From the NCBI RefSeq assembly GCF_037975245.1, contig NC_092561.1, positions 16,747,001-16,811,000 of the forward strand: a stretch of 64,000 nt of DNA, read 5' to 3'. The notes beneath the pieces are model-generated. The model was not told the DNA's origin. It searched no databases and saw nothing but the letters and a program-made list of their open reading frames with translations. Within the stretch, counting starts at the first letter, position 1; each line of letters starts with the position of its first letter. Positions 13,641 to 25,440 of this stretch are shown here, piece after piece. A program made the translations under genes and the position numbers. Source of the stretch: Apostichopus japonicus. Its lineage: Eukaryota > Echinodermata > Holothuroidea > Aspidochirotida > Stichopodidae.

Positions 13641-15840
13641 GTCATATCAGAACAGTGAAAGTAAAACCGCGTGCCAAAAAGAGTTACGCCGAAGGTAGAC
13701 TTTCCGCACACACAACTAAAGAACGTTGTGTTTTACTTCAACCTGGGTAAATTTGTTTCTTTAAACACCAACTTAATCAAAACTCAATCAACAATTTCTA
13801 GGCAAATGTACGACTTCTATTCACAAACAGGTTAAGTGAATCATGGTGTAAATCAAAGACTTTTCAGAAAAGACGACAATCGAATAGGTCATTTCGTTGG
13901 CATATATTTTAAGTGGACAATTAACTTATCAATATTCATGTCACATCTTCTAAAGATATTCATACGTATCATTCACTCGTTTCTGGCGCCGATAACGTGA
14001 AGTCAATCTATTCTCAATTCTCGAAAATCCTATCATCAATCTTCATCATCGTCTATGTCCTTCTGAACTCCAAACAGGTTCTCGGTGAGTTATTCTTCTT
14101 TTATTTCATCATATTCCATTTGCCAACTCTTTCAATGACAAAGTAAGCCATTGTCGGTAAGGGCTTTTGCCGCCAAGACCATCAACAATTAACGAACATG
14201 TACCAATACATAGCCTAACTATACACTCTATACACGTAAACACCAATATCAAAATAACTATAACAAAGCTGAAAGGAAGACATTCCGAAGGTAGTAAGAT
14301 TAATAAAAGGGCAATACCACTGTCAATAATCAGATCCCCTCTTTATGTCAATTCGAATTGTTCCTTTCCATTCCTAAGCATATACTTTCCTGCAGCTTCA
14401 TTGATTGGAATTCAAACATTATCATTGTCAATGTTGACAGTTTTAGCACAATATGTAACTAAAAAAGGATTTATCTCTTTATATCCTTAATATGCAAACA
14501 AGATTGGTACAACAAAGGAACACTTTACACTGTGGAAGGTACAATAGATACAGCAAAGTTGAAAAATTAAGTAACCTTGTAATAAAGCACAATCAAAACA
14601 TTTTAGCATCTCAAAAACTTATACAAGTTGTCAAAAGACTTATCAGCCAAACAGATAATATGGACTAAGATATGTTGCATACATTTCAAAATCATACTCC
14701 ATAATATCTATTGTTTAATTCATATTTTCAAAATAATACTAATAATAATTATACAGAACATTGACAAAGTCAGACAACGAAAATATTCATTGATATAATT
14801 GCAAGTCAATCCGATTAACTTCCAGCAACAATATTCCACATGTCTAAAAAAAAAATGTATAACAAATAATCATAATTCATCAGGATCACATATCATTTAT
14901 TTAATCCCAAGAGACATCACTTCTTCTATTACTAGATGCATATAAACAACTGGAATAGTGTACTGAACATCCATGGGGCAAGTTTCATCCACAACGGAAA
15001 CGAACTGGCATCCCAGCAGGATGCAGTTACAAAAAAAAAAAAGAACTATGGTAAGTAAATAAGTACATTCAATGAAAACTTAAGACATCCGTACATCCAT
15101 AAAATCGGAAAAACATCCACCTTATTGGTTACTCTGACTTGTCAGCTACAAACACACGATATGGTTACACAATATCTGTATACAGGTTAAAGGCACCCAT
15201 CTACATGAAACCCACATACATACAAACAAAATACAGGCAACACACCTACATATAACACACCTACAGTGCATGATGCAACTCACCTACAGTACATGCAACA
15301 CACAATGGTCACCAGGTTTATGCACAAATTTAACACACAGTTAACATTTCCGAAGTTTTCAAAATAACTTTGATGGAGGTTCCTAATTAGTCTATGACAT
15401 ACTGTAGAGGTAAGTAAAATTTAATTTCAATTACATGCATTTTTAGATATTTCACTTTAAAATGGGCAGAAACTGTCCAATGCTCCATTGGTGATAAGCT
15501 GGCAATGACATCAATGCATGAATACATGTTATGCTAAATTTATGCACTGTACTTATTTCATAATTACATGTTGTTTAACTTAATACAAACAACAGAAATA
15601 TGGATAACTAAACTATCAAACCAATTTGGCCTGGACAAACTTGCAATGCACTTTCAAATAGATTTGGAGATAATATATAATAAGGGTTTCACTGTATTTC
15701 ATACTCCATCTAAGGAACTGAACAAACAGTCTGTGTTACACTCATCACCCTCGGATGTATTTTTAAGGGTCATTACTCTAAATTCAACTTTATAAAACAT
15801 ATCTTATTTCATTCTTTACAAGCGAAATGAGGTGTATACA
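13641..15840. other. Intergenic, AT-rich
   Basis: No gene recognised. The longest frame (14167-14490, 107 codons) has unremarkable composition and no family match. A CACCTACA-rich simple stretch lies near 15190-15300. Confidence 0.5.
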
Positions 15841-15850
15841 TGTGACACAG

Positions 15851-15880
15851 TAGGTAGGTGGGTGGGTGGGTGGGTGGGTG
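15851..15880. repeat. GGTG microsatellite
   Basis: Short run of GGTG units, followed by GA-rich simple sequence to about 15912. Confidence 0.9.
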
Positions 15881-15942
15881 CATACAATACATGCAGAGAG
15901 GGAGAGAGCAAGCGAGCTAGCTAACTAACAAAACCATGCAAC

Positions 15943-17275
15943 CAGCCTGCCTGACTGATTGACTGACTGAATCACTGACTGACTGACTGACTGAATCACT
16001 GACTAGCTGCCTGCCTGACTGGGCTGCCAGACAGACTGTCTGACTGACACAATGACTGACTGATTGACTCACTCACTCACTGCCAGACTGGGCTGCCAGA
16101 CTGACTGCCTGCCTGATTGACTGAATCACTGACTGCCAGAATGACTGACTGACTGCCTGCCTGCCTGACTCACTGCCAGACTGGGCTGCCAGACAGACTG
16201 ACTGCCTGACTGACTCACACACACAATCACTCACTGACTGACTGAATGACTGACTCACACACACACTGACTGACTGCCAGACTAGGCTGTCAGACAGACT
16301 GACAGCCTGACTGACTGGGTTGCCAGACAGACTGCCTGGCTGACTGACACATTGACTCACTCACTGCCAGAGTGGGCTGCCAGACTGGGCTACCAGACTG
16401 GGCTACCAGAGTGACTGACTGACTGACTGACTGCCTGCCTGATTGACTGATTCACTGACTGACTGTCTGTCTGACTCACTGGGCTGCCTGACTCACACAC
16501 TGACTGACTGACTGACTGACTGACTCACACACTGACTGACTCACACACTGACTGACTGCCTCACTAAATGCCTGCCAGACTGACTGGGCTGCCAGACTGA
16601 CATGACTTACTGATTGATTGACTGACTGACTCACTGGGCTGCCAGGCTGACTGACTCACTGGGCTGCCAGACAAACTGCCTGCCTGACTCACACACTGAC
16701 TGACTGACTGACTGACTCACACACTGACTGACTGGGATGCCAGACAGACTGACTGACTGCCTGCCTCACTAAATGCCTGCCAGACTGACATAATGACTGA
16801 CTGATTGATTGATTGACTGACTGACTCACTGACTGATTGGGCTGCCAGACTGACATAATGACTGATTGATTGATTGACTCACTGACTGACTCACTGGGCT
16901 GCCAGACAGACTGCCTGCCTGACTCACACACTGACTGACTGACTCACACACTCACTGACTGACTGCCTGCCTCACTAAATGCCTGCCAGACTGACTGGGC
17001 TGCCAGACTGACATAATGACAGACAGACTGCCTGCCTGACTCACACACTGACTGACTGACTGACTGACACACTGACTGACTGGGCTGCCAGACAGACTGA
17101 CTGACTGACTGCCTCACTAAATGCCTGCCAGACTGACATAATGACTGACTGATTGATTGACTGACTCACTGGGCTGCCAGACTGACATAATTACTGACTG
17201 ATTGATTGACTCACTGATTGACTGACCGACTGACTGCCAGACTGGGCTGCCACTCTGACTGACAGACAGACAGAG
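15943..17275. repeat. CTGA/GACT tetranucleotide satellite with higher-order units
   Basis: About 1.3 kb of degenerate CTGA tetramers interspersed with recurring longer blocks such as CTGGGCTGCCAGACTGACTG and CTCACACACTGACTGACTG. The minus strand yields frames of Ser-Val-Ser-Gln type (SQSVSQSV) of up to 95 codons. These follow from the tetramer repeat being read in three phases and are not genes. Confidence 0.95.
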
Positions 17276-17432
17276 GGACATACAGACAAACCAATTGAAA
17301 AACAAAAACTTATAACTAGCATGAAACAGAAAATTAACCAGAGCGCAAAAAGGCATTGTGGTTTTGACGATGTAACATGAGCAGTTTTCTGCATGAATCT
17401 CACATAATGTATAGTGAGGGTGTACATGTTTA

Positions 17433-17870
17433 CAAGGGTTTCACGATTTGACCTCTAATGACCCCAATGAACTTTGTTCTTCAACAAAAAAATAGGCTTC
17501 TTTCACTCAATGTGGTACTTCTACACACTAAATTAGAGGCCTTACCAAAGTTTCCAGTGTTGAGATATTGTGATTACAAGGATTTCACAATTTCACCAAT
17601 GGTGACCCCAAATGACCTTTGCCATCCACCAAATACAACAGACTTCTTTTACAGAATGTGGTACTCCTACAAATATGAGGTCTGCCCATGATTCTGTTCT
17701 TGTGATCTTGTATTTAGCAGGTTTCACAATTGACCCCTGGTGACCACAAATGACCTTTCACATCCATCCAAAAAGATAGGCTTCTTGTACTCAATGTGGT
17801 ACATCTACACATTAAGTATGAAATTGGTCTGACCTTCCCTTCTGGAGATATCGTGTTTACAAGATGGGCA
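17433..17870 (+). repeat. Tandem repeat of about 140 bp, three diverged copies
   Basis: Three successive monomers share GGTTTCACAATTTGACC, AATGACCTTT, ATAGGCTTCTT and CTCAATGTGGTACATCTAC. The anchor AATGTGG falls at 17509, 17655 and 17793. Copies differ by roughly 20%, so the array is old. I recall similar monomers in other marine invertebrate genomes but could not check. Confidence 0.85.
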
Positions 17871-18520
17871 TTACAAATGAATGCAAAGGTTATGATTATC
17901 ATCGAAACCAAAAAGTACTCAAACAATGTCAGGAATTTTGCACATCAATGAAGCTTTCATTCTTGTCCACAATGTGAATATATTTATTTATTGCAGCTTA
18001 AGATTTCAATACTTTAATCTATGTCGTAAAAGCTTTAATAAGGTCAGAGTTCAGAACAGCAGCATTCACACCTATAGGCATGCATCCATGCATGCAGGAC
18101 ATACATCCCATGTAGACAAAAGGAGGTCTATATTATACATCTTCATTTCATAATGTCAATTTGTCTTGCATTTACATATAACATTAGCTGACATTTTATT
18201 CACTCATATTGGAAAGTTTTGTGCTTCTTCCATGGCATGGCAAATGTGTTCTTATACTTCATGTGTTTATAATAAGTTAAAAATAATAGATACATCTTGC
18301 TCTGAGGTTAATGCATATATCAGTCTCACTTTGGCATTGTATATTCTCGTATATAAATAACAAAACTCAGTTATCTTACACAAAATCATTGACATTTGTT
18401 CTTATGGATAGAGTATTCAAGGTTTTTAAGGATTCAATGATCTTTTGGGCATAAAATGAATCTCATATTGATACTTATAGCAATGACTGCCTCTGGTTTA
18501 GGGAACTTTCAATAAGAACA

Positions 18521-18583
18521 GGAGAGGGAGGGGCAGATGGAGGGAGGGAGGGAGGGACAGAGGGAGGGAGGGAGGGAGGGAGG
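18521..18583 (+). repeat. GGGA microsatellite
   Basis: Imperfect GGGA/GAGG tetramer run. Confidence 0.95.
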
Positions 18584-20689
18584 TGTACCTGCATCTATAG
18601 ATACCAGGTTCATACAGTAGATGGTCAGTTATCAACAGCTTCATTTTGGAACTTTATAAGTCTACTTCATACAATGCCGATTATGTCAGCTCCAAAATAG
18701 TTGTACAAGCATATCAGTTGGGAATCAGTAATGTTTGTGGATCTTAAATAAATTTCAAACACTGATTGACAAATTTATGGAGAATGGAAAGACAGTCAAC
18801 CATTGTTTAAATGTGGCACAAACAAATTACCTTTTGTAAATAGGGGATTTACATTAACACCATATCAGTAATACTTGAATCTTGCCCTGGTAAGGCTATT
18901 GGTAGGTAGGTCTGAAGAAAGAGGAACATATTTTAAGCATAAGGGTGAATGTTTCATTCAGTTTTTCTGTTATGATTTTAATTCAGCAATATTACATGTT
19001 GATACACTGTTTTGGCAAAAAAATACAGAAATAACCAAAAATAGAGCTTAAACATATAATAGTGGTCGAAAGCAGCAATGTTTTGTGCTTACAAACAGAA
19101 TGGGTTTTTAAGCAGAAACATAAAGATATCAAAGTGAGCCAAACGTCATTCTTTCACAATTCACACAGCTTCATGTTGTGTAACTATAGCTTCTCACCAT
19201 CCTAAGAACCATACAAGATAGGTATTACTCATTTTAAACCATTCTGGTACATTCTATTAGAGCCATACTATGATATATGCAAGATCTATACAGCTGAGGA
19301 GCCTACGTTTCATAAGATTTGGGGCTCAAGTTATTCACATTATTGTTTAACCGTTCGAGAAGTCATTGGCTTTAGTCCGTCATGACATCTATACAAACAA
19401 GTTACTTCTTTTCTAGGGACGGGAGGGGTCATGGAGGTTATCGACTGCCAGGGTGAGAAGTCTACGATGAGCAGTGTAATTGGAAAGGAGAAGTTGGTAC
19501 ACAGTAAGGGTGCTAAATATTAAATGGTGTGATCTTTTGCGATTTACCATGTCAATTCCTTTTCAAGACATTACAATATCTATGAAGACATGCAAACATT
19601 CTTCAATGTCTGTTGAAATCTCATGCTTACAAAGTTGCTTTAACACATCTCATTCATTATGTAGCATGCACATTGTCATGATGGAAACCTGGAGGTGGTT
19701 ATGGATGTTGGGGAGGTGTAGAATTCTGATATAATTATTAGCACATGCCAACAGCTTGGCACAGGATAGGTAAATAAGTTGAGACAGAAGATAGGCCTAC
19801 ACTGAGTAAGTATATATGTTGCTCATTAATAACCAACCAGATAGGAATTTTTTTGCACATGTATATAACTTGCATGCTTACTTTGCCATTTTAAATTCAC
19901 TAAAGTTCTAACAAAGTTTTCATTTGTGTTTTGGTTTTAAATGGGTCCAGGGGGGGGGGGGGGAGTGGCTTGGTGGCTGTAACATCTCAAACAACTAAGG
20001 ATGCATTCATGTATTTGAAATTCTTTATTATTTTCATGTTATAACTTAATAACTGCATTCAGCATATCAGTATTTTATTTCAGTATTCTTCAGTATTTTG
20101 GCACATGTGCTCTGCCTAGCCTTATACTGAAGTTTAAAACAAAGCTAGATCAAGTATCACTTCATTTCTACTTGCAAAAATGGCACTAAAGATAGCTAGG
20201 CATAGTGAGTGATGACAAACATTGATCAGTATGCTTATACTCATAAGCGAAATAGAAGCATATTAGTGTGTTGGTACAAGGTCTTCAGTGTAAAGAACTG
20301 TCAACTTACCCATTATAATATTGTATGACTTTGGAGATAACCTAACAATTATGTGCAACATCAGTTTCTAAACATTACCACTTCATCATAAAGGCTTACC
20401 TTCATTAAACTTTTAGGTTTCATATCCAAATCCACTTTGCCGCAATGAGTTCAAACTAACCATACTCCATGTTTACAACACACGATCAGTACAGCCTACA
20501 GCCTGGTACCATTCCAACGTTACAGTACCAAGCAACAACGCATTATTTAAAAAATAAATAAATCACGATACTAACATAACTATAACAAATTATTCAACGC
20601 ACACTGGCACTGCTAAGCAAACTTCAAAACATCACTGACATGAAAAAAGAATATCTTGGGAAGAACTTTCATGTTTAATACCGAACGTG
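18584..20689. other. Intergenic, AT-rich
   Basis: No gene recognised. A G run lies near 19951-19965. Short frames (for example 19480-19734, 84 codons) match nothing known. Confidence 0.5.
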
Positions 20690-21016
20690 TTAAAGAGGTT
20701 ATGAAATGAAAAAAAAATTCTTTATCATCGTATTCTGTACACTCGTAGCTTTCCAATGATACCCAATTTGTGTCAAACGAAGCTTGCATTCTCGAGGAAT
20801 AAACGATCAAAAATTCGAGGGTAATAAAAACTTCCTAAAAATTGTTGTATTTACGGTAACGAGGCGTGACGTCAGTCGAGGAACTCAGCTCACTTCCGAG
20901 ACGCTATGTTTACATTCTTAAACGTCTGAGAACACACACCATTACACTGTTGCATTGCTCCGTAGTAATTGAGATTTGGTGTTTGGAGTTTGTTTTTACG
21001 TAAATTTATCTCGTAA

Positions 21017-21205
21017 ATGTTAAAAATGCCGAGCCGATATGTGGTATCAGGTTGCTCCACCACAAGTAGAGACGGATTTCTACTGCAAGCTTTTCCAAAA
21101 GATGACAAAATCGAAGAATTTGAACACGACTCGCTCAAAACACTACACATACACAACGTTACGAGTGCCTGTAGGCCTATACTGTTGCCAAATTACTTGT
21201 TATGA
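21017..21205 (+). pseudogene. THAP-like zinc-finger domain remnant
   Basis: The frame begins MLKMPSRYVVSGCSTTSRDG and continues FLLQAFPKDDK, the N-terminal half of a THAP (C2CH) domain. The second Cys is present, but the first is Tyr (RYVV for the usual RCVV). The later Trp and C-x2-H ligands are not found in this frame, which stops after 62 codons. The adjacent frame (21039-21311) continues differently, so a frameshift is likely. It is probably what remains of the transposase-type gene of the surrounding element. Confidence 0.55.
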
Positions 21206-21622
21206 CCATAGCCTAGGCCTCCTTGATACAGCAAATGACGATTTTTTTTATGGTTACCTAATATTTCGCACAAATTTTAAAGCCAGTTGGTTTAAGAACA
21301 ATCAATACTAGATCTGCAAGTTTTCTTTTGTGGTAAAACTGGCGTTGTGTTGTGATTTTACGTAACAGTTGGATGATACAATTACACTGGCTAGCCTGTT
21401 ATACAACGTCTATTAGTTAGGTCTAGACCCCATGTTACCACTACTAGTACTATAGGGTTGCAATGTACAGAATGTCACATTTTCCTTGCACTGTAAGACA
21501 CAAAATTCTAGAAGCTTCGCTACGAAGTTAAGTAGCAGGATCATCGACATTCGAGATAATTTAAATCATATGATGGTCTTAATAACGGTGGTTTTGTTTA
21601 TGCTCAACCGACCAGTTTCGGT

Positions 21623-21860
21623 TCAGGGTCGTCCAAACGTTCTGCTCGGGGACTTCGATCGGCAGCGACGCGTCTCGGCCACCGGGATCGTTTTACAATT
21701 CTTCTGCAAGGGGCTCAATTGATAGGGAAAAACACCGATATTATCTTCATCACCCTCGAAAACTATTTCCTCCTCTTCTTCCTCAAGAAAATAATTTTCG
21801 TCAAAGCTTACGAATGTCCTGAGAGATTTCCTCTGAATCGGAAGATTCGGGAGAAGACAT
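21623..21860 (-). pseudogene. Degenerate acidic coding remnant
   Basis: The minus strand from an ATG at 21858-21860 reads MSSPESSDSEEISQDIRKL then stops. The next frame continues with SFDENYFLEEEEEEIVFEGD and, after a further single-base shift, a PYQ-EPLAEE-like motif. At least two frameshifts are needed to read through. The Ser/acidic start followed by a PYxFEP-type motif recalls P2X7-like ballast-domain proteins of marine invertebrates. That link is from memory and weak. Confidence 0.35.
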
Positions 21861-22159
21861 TTTCAATTGATGAGAAGAGTGTTGTGGTTACATGTAGTAA
21901 ACTGTGTAACGCCGTATCGGTAAACAGCGGGGAGTCGGCTTTGGCTGAAATGGTTCCTTTGATGACGTCAGATGAACTGCGGTGGGCAGCTTTGCTTTTT
22001 TTTACGAGTGGCAGCTCGAGAGGTCTCTGGGGAATACTTTGACAGCGAATTTCTGGCGTTTGAAGCCGTATTTACGGAAAGTTGTGCATGGATGGTGTTG
22101 TAGTAATGTAGATAAACCATTCTAAGACATGAAAATTTTTCATTTCATAACCTCTTTAA

Positions 22160-23264
22160 CGTTTTCCTTACCTCCATCCATCAAACAAACCAAGCAAGTG
22201 ATGTATTCTAAAATTCGCGGATTTGATACGCGTCAGAAAGTGGAATGTCACAGAAAATGTTCGGTACTACCGTCTACTTCGTCGCTTCATTCAAAGAGCG
22301 ATGCTTCGCCGAATGACATGGTCTGAAACAGATCCTTAATAACTTCAAATGAACAAGTGGCTGAACAAAAACAAACAACATGGATGATGACTACGAATGT
22401 GGTACTTCAATGGTAATATGACATAAACTGTTTTGGCCTTCCGTAAGAAGTAAGAAAATAATCGTCTCCGATTCGGACAAGAAAACGCACCCTCACTTAG
22501 CATACATTGTAGGCCTATCGTTACGCTTTACCACAGTTAGCCTAGCCCAATTGAAATACTCTCTTACTTCTTAGCCTAACTTAGGACTACGATACGTAAA
22601 ACGTACATGTCACTGACTAATTAGATTCTTGCACATGGTAATGTAACAACGATAACTTCACCAATGTTCAAGGTGGTCCATTATAACTACAGACAGGAAT
22701 AATTACCGTTGGAACTCACCATACAAATTCATACGCAGAACCAGGAAAAGCTGTGAAGTACCCAGTTTGGAAATTCGTTACCCATTTTCGGTTACACATT
22801 TATGCAAATAAATTACAGGGATGCAAATTGACAATTGTAGACCTTGACAGATAAACCAGTTCATTGCTGAAACAGATGGTTCTTTACAGTATTATCATAT
22901 ACGTGACATCTTTGTCAACAATGGTCTTCTACATATAAACCAGCCTTGGGATTCATCAAAGGTGACACGACTCAGCCTCAGAAGTACAAAACCGAAACAG
23001 TAAAGCTAAATCACCTTCACTTGTTTCACATTAGGCCATATATTAGTGTGTACACTAACACAGATACTATCACTATTCCATTCATACAATCAACTCAGTC
23101 AGGACATAAGGCTTCACTGAAAGCATCATCAATCAGAATAATAATCTCGGTATAGTACACTGTTAGATAATAATTTAAAATGGATACTCTCTAGGTTTGC
23201 AGTTCCTAACACAAATGTCATTGCGCTAATAAATTCCTTTGAGGCATTTTTCGGATCTGCAGTG
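22160..23264. other. Possible PATL1 upstream region
   Basis: Apart from the candidate exon at 22380-22412, no gene or clear promoter motif is recognised. Confidence 0.4.
22380..22412 (+). CDS. PATL1: Candidate PATL1 coding exon 1
   Basis: ATG in a good context (A at -3, G at +4) opens 11 codons, MDDDYECGTSM, ending exactly in phase 0 at a GTAATA donor. The first certain exon (27817) starts in phase 0 with PLDE. The vertebrate exon 1 is likewise about ten codons ending just before PLDE. No other evidence supports it, and the intron would be 5.4 kb. The TTAA element ends 225 bp upstream. Confidence 0.35.
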
Positions 23265-23270
23265 AGGCAG

Positions 23271-23735
23271 CCAAGGGCGGCGGAAGCACTTTTAATCTGG
23301 GGGGCACCGACATCAAAGGGCACTTTGCAGAAATTCAATTTGACTGATGTAGTCTTATATTTAGTAACCTTTATAACTCTTATTGTATTATCTTTTTCGC
23401 GTATACAAATCACTCCATCAACGCCCACCCCCCCCCCCCCCACCCCACTTTCATGGAAAAAATGCATACTAGCACTGCAATATCCAAAGTTGTATGCACG
23501 ACATTCTGAGCGGAGCGCCACCATCGGTTGGCGCGGAGCGTACAAGAAATTTTTTGGTTTTACAAACCCCTCGGATGGCCGGAAACGGCCCTTCCCGAGT
23601 GTTCATTCTGGTTCCCTGGCCTCTTGCTAACTTGAGACACCTCAATTTTTATGTAGAAAAAGGGCACATTTTTAACCCTGAGGAAAAGTGGGGGGGCACG
23701 TGCCCCCTGTGCCCCCCCGGTTCCGCCGCCCTTGG
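23271..23735. mobile_element. 465 bp MITE with 15 bp inverted ends
   Basis: Ends CCAAGGGCGGCGGAA (23271-23285) and its exact complement (23721-23735). Both are flanked by AGGCAG (23265-23270 and 23736-23741), a plausible 6 bp target duplication. Inside the right end is a GGGGGGCACGTGCCCCC block; a C run lies at about 23429-23440. The 122-codon frame across it is incidental. Confidence 0.75.
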
Positions 23736-23741
23736 AGGCAG

Positions 23742-24472
23742 CTCTGTCATATACTCATTATAAATTCATTCACAATGTATATTGTCACTGTTCAATCACT
23801 CATGCATTCCTGACAATATGTCATTGGTATATACAGTACCACAGACTCAACTTCTTAAGAGATTAAAAGGTTAAACTGCTCTCCCATGTTTGGCACCTAC
23901 AATAGCCAGGGTACAATTCAACGTGTTCGAATAGAGGCTGTCCAACCAATGTCAAAATACAGAAAAAGAAATTCAACAAGACATCCAAGTATAAGCTTAA
24001 TAATAGAAATTTAATTCATCAAAGTTTCTTCTTTCTTTAATCAAGAATTATAGTTCAAAATTATCAATACCTTGGGTTATATTATTCCCCTGCTACGGAG
24101 CGTATAGTTGAGGTACTACACAAAGTCGAAACCATTTACACGATATTAAGACATTTTTGATGTTTCCGCAAACATCTCTTTTTTCCAAAATGTATGACAT
24201 ACTCAATACAAAAGTGGTTTGATTAACACAGAAAAAAAAGAGGAATAATTCCTACTTGGATAACTATATGATATTACCTGTAGGTGAGAACAAGTTTACT
24301 TGTGAACACAATATTTAAAGTTCAATGATGTTCTAGTGTCAAACACTTCTCAGTATATTTCAGTTATCGTAACTACAGATGTTACAACAGTCAGTTTGGA
24401 TTGATTACCTCAGTACGAGGAAAGTCACTGGCACTGTATTAAACTTGGCACTGTTTTAGAAGTGGCAATGTA
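23742..24472. other. Noncoding, AT-rich
   Basis: No gene seen. The right end (from about 24425) begins a CACTGTATTAAAC minisatellite that resumes after the hAT-like element. Confidence 0.5.
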
Positions 24473-24480
24473 TTAAACGT

Positions 24481-25358
24481 TAGTGTTTGCACAGGTATAC
24501 GGGTACCCGCCCCGCCGCAATACTACCCGGTTCATAATTTATTAACCGAATCGTAGGCAAATTGTAATTTTTTGGGGGCAAACCGATTGTTAGGCAAGAC
24601 TTTCCCATTGAATTGGTGTGGTATTAGGCTACCATGTGGTCGAAGATAACAGCAATAATGAAAGTGTTCCATTGAATATCTTATAACTGCGTCACAATTT
24701 CAGCGAATAAACAGATGGTTAGGCTAGATTCCCCATTAAAATTAGTGTCGTGTTAGGCTACAATGTAAAAAAGTTAAGGAATTCTCACAATTATTATTGA
24801 TTCATTTGTTTATTTCATACAAGGTAAGACTGACAAGGAATTTTACAAGATGTTACTTATGGATTATAGACAGGATAACTAAACAAAAATAATCGCAAGT
24901 GGATTTTTTCGAAACATTTATTCCAAATGCGATAAAATCGCGCAAATCGAGCAATCTCGCGGCTAACGAGAACCCTATTGCCTGCATAACAGATAGTAAT
25001 AACTAAAAACTGTTTGAGACATCAATTGGATATTTATAGATGTGGAGTGCAAACAAAAGCAGCGGCGGCATTGCGATGTTACTAGTGAAGTTAAATACAA
25101 GTTAATGAAAGAAAAAAAAACAAATTTAAATTATTGAGGAAGGTTTTATACCTAAGTATCTTACACATACATATTTTAATGTATGAAAACAATGTCAGTG
25201 GAGAATATTTAATTCATTTATTATAGCATCAAATTTGTTATTTATTGAAAATCGCTATACACTAGGGTAAACAATTTTTTCGGGTAAATGGATACCAAAC
25301 ATGTAACGGCTCTCGGGTACCGGGTTCCCGATTTTTGGACCTACAGGTGTAAACACTA
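24481..25358. mobile_element. hAT-like element, copy A (878 bp)
   Basis: Ends TAGTGTTTGCAC and GTGTAAACACTA form near-perfect 12 bp inverted repeats. The flanking 8-mers TTAAACGT (24473-24480) and TTAAATGT (25359-25366) match at seven positions. Eight-base duplications are typical of hAT. Subterminal CCCGGTTC/GGGTACC motifs recur in all three copies. No transposase frame, so it is non-autonomous. Confidence 0.8.
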
Positions 25359-25440
25359 TTAAATGTGCCACTGTATTAAACGTGCCACTGTATTTAAAGT
25401 AGCAATGTACTAAATGTGGCACTGTATTAAACAAAAAGAA

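Larger units (their letters stand above)
20694..22155. mobile_element. TTAA-flanked DNA transposon relic with THAP-like sequence (Kolobok-like)
   Basis: Perfect 20 bp terminal inverted repeats, AGAGGTTATGAAATGAAAAA at 20694-20713 and its complement at 22136-22155. Each is flanked by TTAA (20690-20693 and 22156-22159). TTAA target duplication together with a THAP-type DNA-binding domain is the known combination of the Kolobok superfamily. The 1462 bp interior holds a THAP-like start on + and an acidic frame on -, both broken, so the element is non-autonomous. Superfamily is inferred; piggyBac also uses TTAA but has no THAP domain. Confidence 0.7.

Noticed and set aside
16073-17427. Minus-strand Ser-Val-Ser-Gln reading frames
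   Set aside because: They are the CTGA tetramer translated; no plausible protein.
23262-23630. 122-codon frame
   Set aside because: Starts just left of and runs across the MITE at 23271-23735; Pro run comes from a C tract.
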